Origin: Sporomusa malonica
GTDB lineage: Bacteria > Bacillota > Negativicutes > Sporomusales > Sporomusaceae
Strand: one strand, 5' to 3'
Length of the DNA stretch: 64,000 nucleotides
Assembly: GCF_041428715.1 (NCBI RefSeq)
Contig: NZ_CP155572.1
The position numbers were made by a program, and so were the translations under genes. Positions 35,059-43,629 of the stretch are shown here, one piece after another. Each line of letters begins with the position of its first letter. Positions within the stretch are counted from its first letter, which is position 1. A model generated the notes under the pieces. The model saw only the letters and a program-made list of their open reading frames with translations, ran no database searches and was not told where the DNA came from.

Positions 35059-35964
35059 CTATAACTCGGTATGAGTAGATTTTCCTGTATAGTCGGCTAC
35101 ACACATTTCACATCCGTCACATAATAGTACCCGGCCATCAAAAACACTTCTTATTGTTTCTAATGCCTCCTGATCTCTAACTCGGTTGGTGCTATGTACC
35201 ATAATATTATGAGGTGCAATGGTAATCAGTGCGCTTATTAATAAATCTTCATAATTAAGGTTAGTTGAATCGCCTGCACTCTGGCTTTGCAGCACAGCAT
35301 TTTCCAGGTATTGATTGTTTATTATTTTGCGCTGTGAGTCGTATATTTTGAACACGCCGATGCCGCTGATAACCACATGCGCTTCTTCCACTCGCGGCTC
35401 CTGAACATCAACAAAATAGCGCAAAACTCGTATAAATTCCTTATATTCGAGTTCCATCATGAAGTCATCGACCACTTTGTCAATAACCTCAGACAATTGG
35501 AGGCGATAATCCTTAAGCCTAAAATTCATAAAACCGTCAAGTACTAACTCATGGTGATTATCAAGATAATCTAAAATTCGTGACAGAACTAAGTCATACC
35601 GGGTAGCTGGGCTAACACTCAACGCTTTCATGGCATTGGATTCGACCACAGCGCGTTCGTCGTTATTAAAATAAAAATAGTTGCTGGTAACAATTTTATT
35701 TATAAGCTTGTTTTCTTCATTAGTTATAATCCAGTCGGCCAGTATCTGCGATACACTACCTCTTAGCATACTCTTTATCCGTTCATAATTACGAAAAGAT
35801 AGCTCGCCATCACTGATATTTACGCCGAGAAATTTATAACCGCCTTTATCAAGCTCTTCTATGACTACCCGGAAGCCTTCTTGGGTCAGCGTTTTACAGT
35901 CGTTTTCCAGTTTTTCCCTGATATTTCCAGTTGTCCCGTTCAGGCCGATCGAAAGTAACTTCAC
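35059..35964 (-). CDS. ytxC: sporulation protein YtxC
   Basis: About 301 residues matching the YtxC family of spore formers: FLDGFMNFRLKDYRLQLSEVIDKVVDDFMMEL-type core (here LDGFMNFRLKDYRLQLSEV), EYKEFIRVLRYFV and a C-terminal domain ending in CDGCEMCVADYTG with three Cys. Its biochemical role is unknown. The gene also precedes thrS in Bacillus, which supports the call. The start is GTG 35964, 8 bases after AAGGGAG; a longer frame to 36000 would include the ribosome site. Confidence 0.85.
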   Translation of the reverse strand: MKLLSIGLNGTTGNIREKLENDCKTLTQEGFRVVIEELDKGGYKFLGVNISDGELSFRNYERIKSMLRGSVSQILADWIITNEENKLINKIVTSNYFYFNNDERAVVESNAMKALSVSPATRYDLVLSRILDYLDNHHELVLDGFMNFRLKDYRLQLSEVIDKVVDDFMMELEYKEFIRVLRYFVDVQEPRVEEAHVVISGIGVFKIYDSQRKIINNQYLENAVLQSQSAGDSTNLNYEDLLISALITIAPHNIMVHSTNRVRDQEALETIRSVFDGRVLLCDGCEMCVADYTGKSTHTEL

Positions 35965-36043
35965 CACCCTCACTCCCTTCCCATATATTATATGTTCCAC
36001 AGTGTATTTGCATACAATGAGGGGGATGAAGTGTTTTGGCGGT

Positions 36044-36370
36044 TTAGTTTACCATGTCTATTTGCTTGTAAATCTCCTCAAGCCATTGATTCCGGCCTTT
36101 TATAACAAATTTAATTACTTTATCTTTGATAGTAACGACTTTAAGCACATTAGGGATAAGGAAAAAAGTCTTTTCAGGTCGCAATTCTTTAATATGGGCC
36201 AGCGGCACCTCATCCATATATTTATTGCTTATGCTGAGGGCATAGCCAACAAATACCAGCCGATAATCTGTTAAGTAGAGCGCTCCGCTTAAAACATCTC
36301 CGTCACAGCTATAACTCGCAAGACACTTTTTCACAATGGTCTCATCTGCTTCTAACGGGAAGCTATACAT
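36044..36370 (-). CDS. GRAM-domain protein
   Basis: This 108-residue protein consists almost wholly of a GRAM/PH-like fold: GALYLTDYRLVFVGYAL is the typical strand pattern, followed by EVPLAHIKELRP and a KFVIKGRNQWLEEIYKQI helix. GRAM domains bind lipids or membranes in eukaryotes; bacterial single-domain members have no known role. GGGAGGG precedes the ATG. It lies 12 bases after prfC and upstream of ytxC, so it is probably in that operon. Confidence 0.8.
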   Translation of the reverse strand: MYSFPLEADETIVKKCLASYSCDGDVLSGALYLTDYRLVFVGYALSISNKYMDEVPLAHIKELRPEKTFFLIPNVLKVVTIKDKVIKFVIKGRNQWLEEIYKQIDMVN

Positions 36371-36382
36371 ACAAACCCTCCC

Positions 36383-37987
36383 TTAGACAAGCCGCGCATC
36401 TTCAGGCACAACCAAAAATTCAATGTCTGGGTTGCGTTCCATGACCCATCTGAGCTGCCATTCATTGCTGATCAAAGCGACCGGTCTATCTTTAATATCT
36501 TGCACAAAAAGCCCGCTATCCATATTTTTCATAGACTTTACATCAATATTTTCACCGCTAAGCCATCTGGCTACAGAGTATGGCAGCCGGTTCATTAAAA
36601 TATCAACACCGTATTCATGTTTTAGACGGTATTCAAGCACTTCGAACTGTAGAGAACCAACAACCCCAATGATAAAAGACTCTACCCCATAATCTGGCTG
36701 ACGAAATACCTGGACAGCCCCTTCCTGGGTCAGTTGAGTCATACCTTTAACAAATTGCTTGCGCTTCATGGTATCTTTAGCTTGTACACGGGCAAATTGT
36801 TCTGGCGGAAACACGGGGAAGTCTTGGAATTTAAAATTAAAACCTTCTTGGCATAAAGTATCGCCAATACCAAATATCCCAGGGTCAAACAAACCGACAA
36901 TATCTCCTGGATAAGCTTCATCAATAATTGTCCGCTCCTGAGCCAAAAACTGCTGCGGTTGAGCTAACTTTACTGGTTTACCGGACTGAGCATGATAGAC
37001 TGTCATGCCTCGTTCAAACTTACCTGAGCAAATCCGCATAAAGGCCAGACGATCACGATGGGCTGGATTCATATTAGCCTGAATTTTAAAGACAAACGCC
37101 GAAAAATTATCATCGCTGGGGTTAATCAACCCTTCTGAGGATACTCGGGGCATAGGCGGCGGTGCCAGCTCCAAAAAGTCTTCCAAAAATAAACGTACTC
37201 CGAAGTTAGTCATTGCGCTACCAAAGAACATGGGGGTAAGTTCCCCACGGGCTACTTTATCAAAATCGAATTCTTCGCCTGCTGCATCTAAAAGCGCAAT
37301 GTCATCACACAGCGCTTGATGAATGTCAGCGCCAAGAATTTCTTTAAAAGCGGGGTCATCTACACTACCCTGTGTTGATGGCAAGGCCCATTGACCGTGT
37401 ACACCGCCGCGTTCAAACAACTCAATCTTGGCTTCTTTGCGTACGTATATCCCGCTATAATTACCGTCAATTCCAATGGGCCAGTTCATCGGAAAGGCGC
37501 GAATTCCTAAAATATTTTCGATTTCTTCCATCAGTTCAAAAGGGTTGCGACCATAGCGGTCAAGCTTATTAACAAAAGTAAATACCGGTATTCCCCGTTG
37601 TTTACAAACCTGAAACAGTTTTTTTGTCTGCTCCTCAACACCTTTAGCCACATCGATGAGCATAACTGCACTATCGGCGGCCATCAGCGTACGATATGTA
37701 TCTTCACTAAAGTCCTGGTGACCAGGGGTATCTAATATGTTAACACGGTAACCGTCATAATCAAATTGAAGCACACTTGATGTTACTGAAATACCACGCT
37801 GCTTTTCAATCTCCATCCAGTCTGATACGGCATGTTTTTGCGCTTTTCTAGCCTTTACCGAACCGGCCAGGCGAATGGCACCTCCGTAAAGCAGTAACTT
37901 TTCTGTTAACGTTGTTTTACCGGCATCAGGGTGAGATATAATAGCAAAGGTGCGTCGTTTATTAGTTTCGGGAGCAAGGTTTGACAT
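36383..37987 (-). CDS. prfC: peptide chain release factor 3
   Basis: This 534-residue translational GTPase has G1 SHPDAGKTTLTE, the G2 region with GISVTSSVLQF, G3 DTPGHQDF, G4 NKLDR and the RF3-specific C-terminal domains. RF3 recycles RF1/RF2 after termination and assists quality control. The length is typical (about 530). ATG 37987 follows a GGAGG site. It is the first gene of a unit with the GRAM protein and ytxC. Confidence 0.98.
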   Translation of the reverse strand: MSNLAPETNKRRTFAIISHPDAGKTTLTEKLLLYGGAIRLAGSVKARKAQKHAVSDWMEIEKQRGISVTSSVLQFDYDGYRVNILDTPGHQDFSEDTYRTLMAADSAVMLIDVAKGVEEQTKKLFQVCKQRGIPVFTFVNKLDRYGRNPFELMEEIENILGIRAFPMNWPIGIDGNYSGIYVRKEAKIELFERGGVHGQWALPSTQGSVDDPAFKEILGADIHQALCDDIALLDAAGEEFDFDKVARGELTPMFFGSAMTNFGVRLFLEDFLELAPPPMPRVSSEGLINPSDDNFSAFVFKIQANMNPAHRDRLAFMRICSGKFERGMTVYHAQSGKPVKLAQPQQFLAQERTIIDEAYPGDIVGLFDPGIFGIGDTLCQEGFNFKFQDFPVFPPEQFARVQAKDTMKRKQFVKGMTQLTQEGAVQVFRQPDYGVESFIIGVVGSLQFEVLEYRLKHEYGVDILMNRLPYSVARWLSGENIDVKSMKNMDSGLFVQDIKDRPVALISNEWQLRWVMERNPDIEFLVVPEDARLV

Positions 37988-38080
37988 TATTGCCTCCTAA
38001 GGTTAATTATATTATTTCTACGGCATAACTGTCCTATTACCGGGCATAATCATATTGAGACTATTAATGGAGGGACACTT

Positions 38081-38443
38081 ATGAGTATACACATGAGTCA
38101 ACTGCCAGTCAAAAAAGTTTGTATTGATGGCCGTGCGCTTTCAGAAGACGGCGCCTATGAGTTTACTGTCGATTGCGGCGCTGTATATTTTGACGCAGTT
38201 TATGATAATGATGGCAAGCTTAAATCAATTGAACAGTATTTTTATACTGACCGTTTTTCGCGAGATGATCTTGACAGTGCTATGAAAGATGATCAACTTC
38301 TCACTGTTGATGAGCGGGACTTTCCAGCAAAAACCTACCTGCTAAGCAAACATATATCTGGTCAGGATTGGCTGAGATTCCATGCCGTTGTGCCCTGTGC
38401 TGTAAATCCAGATTACTTTTATAACAAATTCATCGGAGAATAA
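38081..38443 (+). CDS. hypothetical protein, 120 residues
   Basis: I do not recognise a family. It is a soluble, acidic alpha/beta protein with no signal or membrane segment. Beta-rich stretches (KVCIDGRALSEDGAYEFTV, AVYFDAVYDNDGKL) are followed by a Phe/Tyr-rich C-terminus (VPCAVNPDYFYNKFIGE). GGAGGG precedes the ATG at a good distance, so it is translated. It diverges from prfC and stands upstream of the tRNA group, with 163 bases to the first tRNA. Confidence 0.7.
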   Translation: MSIHMSQLPVKKVCIDGRALSEDGAYEFTVDCGAVYFDAVYDNDGKLKSIEQYFYTDRFSRDDLDSAMKDDQLLTVDERDFPAKTYLLSKHISGQDWLRFHAVVPCAVNPDYFYNKFIGE

Positions 38444-38552
38444 ACCTCTTAATAACGTAAACAGTACAATAATTTAATATACACCATTAATTGCTAGTAG
38501 TCAACGGCACATGAAAATCCAATAATTACTACATGAGTTAATCAAAAAGACA

Positions 38553-38581
38553 TTGACATAGTATCTGTCGTGCTATATAAT
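38553..38581 (+). promoter_or_regulatory. promoter of the fMet-Thr-Met tRNA unit
   Basis: A consensus TTGACA (38553-38558), 17 bases, TATAAT (38576-38581), 25 bases before the first tRNA. Confidence 0.92.
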
Positions 38582-38606
38582 CTACTTTGTGGTAAAAAGC
38601 CAATAT

Positions 38607-38682
<76 letters not shown>

Positions 38683-38684
38683 AT

Positions 38685-38760
38685 GCTGGTGTAGCTCAGT
38701 CGGTAGAGCGTATCCTTGGTAAGGATAAGGTCACCGGTTCAATCCCGGTCACTAGCTCCA
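38685..38760 (+). tRNA. tRNA-Thr(GGT)
   Basis: A 76-nt cloverleaf; anticodon arm TATCC-TTGGTAA-GGATA, acceptor GCTGGTG/CACTAGC, encoded CCA. Two bases after tRNA-fMet. Confidence 0.95.
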
Positions 38761-38769
38761 TATTTGTTT

Positions 38770-38846
38770 GGCGGCGTAGCTCAGCTGGCTAGAGCATTCG
38801 GTTCATACCCGAAGTGTCCGGGGTTCAAATCCCTGCGCCGCCACCA
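38770..38846 (+). tRNA. elongator tRNA-Met(CAT)
   Basis: A 77-nt cloverleaf; anticodon arm TTCGG-TTCATAC-CCGAA, acceptor GGCGGCG/CGCCGCC, encoded CCA. The normal G1-C72 pair rules out the initiator. The overall sequence is that of elongator Met rather than Ile2. Confidence 0.93.
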
Positions 38847-38860
38847 TATTAGATTTTTAG

Positions 38861-38889
38861 AACCTTGCCGGTTATGGCAAGGTTTTTTT
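38861..38889 (+). terminator. terminator of the tRNA unit
   Basis: AACCTTGCC-GGTTAT-GGCAAGGTT followed by a T-run. Confidence 0.93.
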
Positions 38890-38912
38890 GTTTTAGTATT
38901 TTTAAAAAAAAT

Positions 38913-38944
38913 CAAAAAGGTTCACAGGCAAAAACCTGTGAACC
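38913..38944 (-). terminator. terminator of tRNA-Val(GAC)
   Basis: A 10-bp stem GGTTCACAGG/CCTGTGAACC (38919-38944) with TTTTTGATT following on the minus strand, 9 bases after the tRNA. Confidence 0.9.
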
Positions 38945-38953
38945 GTTATGTAC

Positions 38954-39030
38954 TGGTGGGACTAACTGGACTCGAACCAGTGACCCCTACGATGTCAACG
39001 TAGTACTCTAACCAACTGAGCTATAGTCCC
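38954..39030 (-). tRNA. tRNA-Val(GAC)
   Basis: A 77-nt cloverleaf; anticodon arm CTACG-TTGACAT-CGTAG, acceptor GGGACTA/TAGTCCC, encoded CCA. Confidence 0.96.
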
Positions 39031-39044
39031 CTAACATATTTGTA

Positions 39045-39073
39045 ATTATATTACGGTCAACTTTAAAAGTCAA
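39045..39073 (-). promoter_or_regulatory. tRNA-Val promoter
   Basis: TTGACT (39068-39073), 17 bases, TATAAT (39045-39050) on the minus strand. Confidence 0.85.
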
Positions 39074-39089
39074 GCATCAAAATTGCAAA

Positions 39090-40223
39090 TTAGTACAGGA
39101 TGTTATTGGCAATTACCAAGCGTTGTATTTGGTTGGTTCCTTCGTAAATCTGCATAATTTTAGCATCGCGCATATATTTCTCAGCCGGGTATTCTTTAGA
39201 ATAGCCATAGCCACCTAACACTTGCACAGCATCGGTAGTAACCTTCATGGCAGTATCAGCGGCAAAGCATTTGGCAATAGCCGATTCTTTTGCATATGGA
39301 ACACCCTGATCTTTCATCCAGCAGGCTTTATAAACCAACAGGCGAGCAGCCTCAATTTGCATAGCCATATCAGCCAACATGGCCTGTACAAGTTGGAATG
39401 AAGCAATTGGCTTATCAAATTGTACCCGCTCTTTCGAGTATTTAACAGCAAGTTCAAATGCAGCTTGCGATAAGCCTACTGACACTGCACCAACAAATGG
39501 ACGAGCAGCATCAAGCGTCTTCATTGCAACCTTAAAGCCTTCACCTTCACGGCCAATTCTATTGCTAGCCGGGATACGCACGTTTTCCAAAACCAATTCG
39601 CAGGTATTAGATGCTCTTATACCCATTTTCTCTTCTTCTTTACCAATAGAGAAGCCTGGTGTACCCTTCTCAACAATAAAGGCCGTTAAGCCGCGGATAC
39701 CCGCTGTTTTGCGAGTATTGGCAAATATAATATAGATATCGGCAATACCACCATTGGTAATGAAGCACTTAGTGCCATTAATGATATAATCGCTGCCGTC
39801 TTTGACAGCGGTCGTTGCAACTGCCCCAGCATCTGAACCGGCACCAGGTTCGGTTAGAGCAAAAGCAGCCAGCTTACCATTATTGATAACCTCAAACATT
39901 TTTCTTTTTTGCTCATCAGTACCTAATAACACGACCGGATAGGAAGCTAACGCATTAGCAGCAGTTGTCGTGGCTACACCTGCACAGCCTTTGCCTAATT
40001 CTTCATATATAAGAGCAATTGAAACCGCATCAAGACCAGGCCCGTCATATTCTTCAGGAACAGTTAAATTGAGCAAGCCTGCCTCGGCAAGCTTCTTCCA
40101 CAATTCAGGCGGAACCACACCTTCTTTATCCATCTCTAAAGCGTGAGGCGTGATTTCTTTTGCAACAAAATCTTTTACCATCTTTTGTAGATCCAGTTGA
40201 TCGGGAGTAAAGTTAAAATCCAT
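39090..40223 (-). CDS. acyl-CoA dehydrogenase
   Basis: This 377-residue FAD enzyme oxidises an acyl-CoA to the enoyl-CoA. It shows LTEPGAGSDAGAV, FITNGGIADIYIIFA, the RVQFDKPIASFQ helix, QVLGGYGYSKEYPAEKYMRD and the C-terminal YEGTNQIQR, whose Glu is the catalytic base of short- and medium-chain enzymes. It most resembles bacterial butyryl-CoA dehydrogenases. No etfAB, thiolase, crotonase or hbd gene is next to it, so the substrate and electron partner are encoded elsewhere. Downstream on the same strand lies tRNA-Val with its own promoter. Confidence 0.95.
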   Translation of the reverse strand: MDFNFTPDQLDLQKMVKDFVAKEITPHALEMDKEGVVPPELWKKLAEAGLLNLTVPEEYDGPGLDAVSIALIYEELGKGCAGVATTTAANALASYPVVLLGTDEQKRKMFEVINNGKLAAFALTEPGAGSDAGAVATTAVKDGSDYIINGTKCFITNGGIADIYIIFANTRKTAGIRGLTAFIVEKGTPGFSIGKEEEKMGIRASNTCELVLENVRIPASNRIGREGEGFKVAMKTLDAARPFVGAVSVGLSQAAFELAVKYSKERVQFDKPIASFQLVQAMLADMAMQIEAARLLVYKACWMKDQGVPYAKESAIAKCFAADTAMKVTTDAVQVLGGYGYSKEYPAEKYMRDAKIMQIYEGTNQIQRLVIANNILY

Positions 40224-40331
40224 GCTTTGCCTCCTTGTTTGTTAGCATAATACCAAAAAATACTAATGATAAGTATACCGCATAATTTTTTCTTTGTTAA
40301 CACCTTAATGCAAAAAAATAAAAAAAATGTA

Positions 40332-40793
40332 CTATTTTAACAACATTTTAGCGCCAACTGCGAGTAATACCAGTCCAACTACCTGTTTTGGGCTGCAAGC
40401 CATACGTTCAAGACCAAATCCGCCAAACTGATCAATAATGATAGCCGTTAATACCTGACCAACAATGATGGCCGTGGTGGCATTGGCCACACCGACACTT
40501 GGTATGCTGGCAGCTACCAGGTATATTATGGCTACACCAATAATACCGCCCAGCCAGGAATACCACGGTGCGTCCTGCCATGCATACAAATTGCCTTTTC
40601 CCAGGTTAAATATAAACAGTAATATCATCACTAAAATAGTTCCCGTAATTTGAACAATAAAGGTAGCTTCTAATAGGCCAATGGCCTTGCTTAACGAAGT
40701 ATTAAGCGAACCCTGTACCGCCATTAACACCCCGGAAATTAAAGCAAGTACCAGCGGCAGCATTTCACCAGAGATTAGGTTCAATCCCAACAC
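40332..40793 (-). CDS. DMT-family transporter, YdcZ/DUF606-like
   Basis: This protein of about 150 residues has five membrane helices. The N-terminal LALISGVLMAVQGSLNTSLSKAIG, the middle WYSWLGGIIGVAIIYLVA and the C-terminal GLVLLAVGAKML fit the DUF606 half-size drug/metabolite transporters, which often act as heterodimers; only one subunit is present here. The start is uncertain: GTG 40793 is the frame limit, but GGGGG at 40795-40799 better suits the TTG at 40784. The substrate is unknown. Confidence 0.82.
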   Translation of the reverse strand: MLGLNLISGEMLPLVLALISGVLMAVQGSLNTSLSKAIGLLEATFIVQITGTILVMILLFIFNLGKGNLYAWQDAPWYSWLGGIIGVAIIYLVAASIPSVGVANATTAIIVGQVLTAIIIDQFGGFGLERMACSPKQVVGLVLLAVGAKMLLK

Positions 40794-40940
40794 GCCCCCG
40801 TATATAGTATAAAAAGTTTAGCCGACCACCTTCCAACGACTTGGTCATCGGATAAGTGTAGTATAGTACTTGGGGCTTTTTAATATTCTGTGATGGATAA
40901 CAATATATACAAAAAAAAGCAGGCCGAAGCCTGCTGATCT

Positions 40941-41705
40941 TTAGTCAATTATAAGGACTGTTACTTTTTGAACACCAAAGTTCAAAGCATCACGACGGCT
41001 CTCAAAAGCCAAGTCAATTCGCTGTCCTTTAATAGCGCCGCCGATATCGTCAGCTATTGCATAGCCATATCCTTTGATGTATAACCGGGTTCCTAAAGGA
41101 ATTACTGATGGATCAACGGCAGCCATGCCTTTACGTAAGAGGTTGCCTCGATATGTATAACTACCATTGCCAGGATCATGTGCAGTGTAGGCGGACGCAC
41201 TCATAATAAGAGAACGGCTGTATCTACTGGGCTCACCAGCCAAACGCTCAAGATAGGTAAATGTTTCTTTGTCAACAGCACCAGTAACTTGTAAACTGGT
41301 ACTGTGTTGAAAATCTTTTACAGCCTTAGCGGTGACCGGACCAAAAATACCGTCAATCTCCCCGGCATAAAATCCACCATCTGCAAGAAACTTTTGTACG
41401 GCTCGCACAGCATCGCCCCGCGTACCCACAGTTAGAGGAGCAGCTTGTTCCTGTTGTGGTGCAGTAGTAACTGCTGGTGTTGTAGTAGCTGCTGGTGTTG
41501 TAGTAGCTGCTGGTGTTGTAGTAGCTGCTGGTGTTGTAGTAGCTGCTGGTGTTGTAGTAGCTGCTGGTTTTGTAGTAGCTGCTGGTTTTGTAGTAGCTGC
41601 TGGTTTTGTAGTAGCTGCTGGTGCAGCAGCTGATTCCACTAAAGGCATGCTAACGCCAAGCAACAGGGCAGCAGCAAAAATTGCTGCCAAAAAAGATTTT
41701 TTCAA
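40941..41705 (-). CDS. secreted peptidoglycan-binding, 3D-domain protein
   Basis: This 254-residue exported protein has a signal peptide (1-25), nine hexapeptides PAATT(K/T) (29-82) as a wall-spanning linker, and a PG_binding_1 domain (about 92-150, VQKFLADGGFYAGEIDGIFGPVTAKAVKDFQ). The C-terminal 3D domain (about 168-254) has its three Asp in AAVDPSVIP, IADDIGG and RIDLAF. 3D domains resemble lytic transglycosylases (MltA, resuscitation factors, YocH). TTG 41705 follows GAGAGGTGAT. Expression is through a c-di-AMP riboswitch, as for many Firmicute wall hydrolases. Confidence 0.93.
   Translation of the reverse strand: MKKSFLAAIFAAALLLGVSMPLVESAAAPAATTKPAATTKPAATTKPAATTTPAATTTPAATTTPAATTTPAATTTPAVTTAPQQEQAAPLTVGTRGDAVRAVQKFLADGGFYAGEIDGIFGPVTAKAVKDFQHSTSLQVTGAVDKETFTYLERLAGEPSRYSRSLIMSASAYTAHDPGNGSYTYRGNLLRKGMAAVDPSVIPLGTRLYIKGYGYAIADDIGGAIKGQRIDLAFESRRDALNFGVQKVTVLIID
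41460..41621 (-). repeat. nine 18-bp coding repeats
   Basis: These encode PAATTK three times, PAATTT five times and one variant (PAVTTA). The units are nearly identical at DNA level, so copy number is prone to slippage. The antisense strand gives a spurious Cys/Ser-rich frame. Confidence 0.95.
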
Positions 41706-41727
41706 TGTATCACCTCTCTTACAATAA

Positions 41728-41746
41728 GCCTCCGAAGTTAGTTGTC
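41728..41746 (-). other. duplicate of the riboswitch 3' segment
   Basis: GACAACTAACTTCGGAGGC matches the riboswitch's closing segment GACAGCTAACCCCGGAGGC (41782-41800) at 16 of 19 bases. It lies between the aptamer and the start codon. Confidence 0.6.
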
Positions 41747-41781
41747 ATGCAGTGCAAATAACAAAAACCTCATTAGCTTTA

Positions 41782-41905
41782 GCCTCCGGGGTTAGCTGTC
41801 GGATTCGGGCAAAAGAGAAGGAACATGAGAACGCCCTACCGCATATTTTTGCGGATTCACCCCTGTATTTTTATTGGTTCCCCCGTACCTTATAAGGATT
41901 CGGCA
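41782..41905 (-). promoter_or_regulatory. c-di-AMP (ydaO/yuaA) riboswitch
   Basis: On the minus strand the conserved blocks appear in order: CGAATCCTTATAAGGTAC, GGGGGAACC, GGGGTGAATCCGC, CGAATCCGACAGCTAACC and CCGGAGGC. This is the ydaO motif, which senses c-di-AMP and turns expression off. Control of 3D-domain wall genes is a known association. Confidence 0.93.
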
Positions 41906-41932
41906 TTATAAGTAGAATACACGAAAATTCAA
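41905..41932 (-). promoter_or_regulatory. promoter of the c-di-AMP controlled gene
   Basis: TTGAAT (41927-41932), 16 bases, TATAAT (41905-41910) on the minus strand. The aptamer begins within a few bases of the predicted start. The rest of 41933-42023 holds nothing I can name. Confidence 0.7.
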
Positions 41933-42023
41933 GCTTGGTCAAATTCAGTAAACTGCTATAATTTCAGATTATCTCCTATTATCGGCCAATTGTTAAATCT
42001 TCATTAAAATTCTTTACTACTTT

Positions 42024-42743
42024 CTATATTCCTAGTGTTGCACAAAGTTCTTTAGTAGCTACACCGTTAACAGGTATTCCTTTTTCTGCCTGATAGGCTT
42101 TTACCGCCTCTTCAGTCATAGCCCCAAACAAACCGTCAGCTCGCCCCTGAAAGTATCCTAACTCTTTAAGCTTAACCTGGAGGGCAACTACGTCAGATCC
42201 TGATGTCTTGTATTTTAGATTCCTTTCTATCTTAATTTTTCGACCCTCAATACGTACCGGGGTACCAATAGGAATCCACTCAAACAGTTCTTCAACATCT
42301 TTGTTGCGCATCCTGATACAGCCATGGCTGGCGAATTGGCCAATTGTCCACGGTTTATTAGTCCCGTGAATACCAAATGTACCCCAAGGCACATTTAACC
42401 CCATCCAACGTGTACCAAAACCTGTCCCCCAGTTGTAATCCTTCCATACTACATTCCACTCTCCAATAGGGGTAGGTGTTTCCCCTTTACCTACAGCAAT
42501 CCGATATTTTTTATATAACTGGTCATCACTATATATTTCAAGCACTCTTGATTGAATTTTTATTACAACACTCACTTTTCCCTGCGGCGCCTCAGTAGGC
42601 TGATTAGTCTCAATAGCAGCTAGTTCTCGCTCATCCATATATTCAAAGCCAATAATACCAAAAACAACACTCAAGATGGCCACGATAGCTATCCCATAAA
42701 ATATACGGGAGCGCCTAAATCTCAACGATACTTTAGAACTCAC
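42024..42743 (-). CDS. L,D-transpeptidase (YkuD) with peptidoglycan-binding domain
   Basis: This 239-residue protein has an N-terminal membrane anchor (about 14-34), a YkuD domain with the catalytic His-Gly-Cys motif HGTNKPWTIGQFASHGCIRM (Cys near residue 142), and a C-terminal PG_binding_1 domain (DVVALQVKLKELGYFQGRADG). It crosslinks peptidoglycan at meso-diaminopimelate or attaches proteins, outside the membrane. GTG 42743 is the start, after GGGAGGGAA. It sits between two 3D-domain genes, making a cell-wall cluster. Confidence 0.94.
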   Translation of the reverse strand: MSSKVSLRFRRSRIFYGIAIVAILSVVFGIIGFEYMDERELAAIETNQPTEAPQGKVSVVIKIQSRVLEIYSDDQLYKKYRIAVGKGETPTPIGEWNVVWKDYNWGTGFGTRWMGLNVPWGTFGIHGTNKPWTIGQFASHGCIRMRNKDVEELFEWIPIGTPVRIEGRKIKIERNLKYKTSGSDVVALQVKLKELGYFQGRADGLFGAMTEEAVKAYQAEKGIPVNGVATKELCATLGI

Positions 42744-42840
42744 CCTGTGTTCCCTCCCTGCAACCAGCTATTCTTCTCAAAAATATATGCACTGACAGAA
42801 AGGGATATGAAGTCAATAAAGAAAAACCGGCCTCAGCCGG

Positions 42841-43629
42841 TTAATTAAGCACATATACCTTTACTTTCTTAATACCATAATCCAAAGCTTCTTGTCTTGT
42901 ATTAAAAGCTAAGTCAACACGATTTCCTTGTATAGCGCTCCCTTGGTCGTCTGCAATGGCCTCGCCATAACCTTCGATCCACAATTTTGTTCCCATAGGG
43001 ATAACATTAGGGTCAACAGCCACTACACCTTTTTTCACCTTACCGCCTGCATAGGTCAGATCATTCCACTTACCATTATCAAGCGGGCCAGGGCCATAAG
43101 CAGTTGCTGTCATATCAAGCATTTTACGATAGTTTTGCGGAGCACCGGCAAGCGAGTTATTATTCTCTACAGCTTTAGGAGTTAGGATATTGCTGTTATT
43201 TAATAACATCGAAAGCAAGGCGAATTCATTCTGGTATCCGGCTAAACGGTCAGTTACCTCTGTCTGGACTTTCTCCTGTACTTTACTGCGGACAGTGGTC
43301 TCTACCACCTTAACAATATTCTCCTTTAGGCCTGTCTGGTCTTGGCCTGTCAGTTGTGCCGCCACAGCGGCAATATCGTTAACTGTACTAGCTTTACCTG
43401 TACGTTCAATAGCAGTCTGCGCAATTGTACCCCACAAAGCTTCTTTATTGCCCTGTCCCAGGCTATCTTTTATTTTGATCAACTCTTGTATTTGGGCGGC
43501 AGTTGGGCTGCCTGCAACGGCTTCGGCAAGCTTGTCCTCCAAAAACGCGGCCTCAGCCTTAGGCAGAGCCGAGGAAAGCAGCGGCATTGCGAAAACCATC
43601 AACAGGATAGCAGCTATCTTGTTCTTCAA
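42841..43629 (-). CDS. exported 3D-domain protein
   Basis: This 262-residue protein has a signal peptide (1-27, cleaved near ALPKAEA), a helical middle of about 130 residues, and a C-terminal 3D domain with AYGPGPLDNGKW, VVAVDPNVIPMGTKL, IADDQGSAI and RVDLAFNTRQEALDYG. The domain matches the c-di-AMP-controlled neighbour at 40941, but the linker and PG-binding domain are absent. The start is TTG 43629 after AGAGGAG. No c-di-AMP riboswitch precedes this copy, so the two paralogues are regulated differently. Confidence 0.9.
   Translation of the reverse strand: MKNKIAAILLMVFAMPLLSSALPKAEAAFLEDKLAEAVAGSPTAAQIQELIKIKDSLGQGNKEALWGTIAQTAIERTGKASTVNDIAAVAAQLTGQDQTGLKENIVKVVETTVRSKVQEKVQTEVTDRLAGYQNEFALLSMLLNNSNILTPKAVENNNSLAGAPQNYRKMLDMTATAYGPGPLDNGKWNDLTYAGGKVKKGVVAVDPNVIPMGTKLWIEGYGEAIADDQGSAIQGNRVDLAFNTRQEALDYGIKKVKVYVLN

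Noticed and set aside
41460..41621. CRISPR-like regular repeats
   Set aside because: The units are contiguous 18-bp codon repeats without spacers and encode a protein linker.
41445..41633. Cys/Ser-rich frame on the plus strand
   Set aside because: It is the antisense reading of the PAATT repeats in the 3D-domain gene and has no ribosome site.
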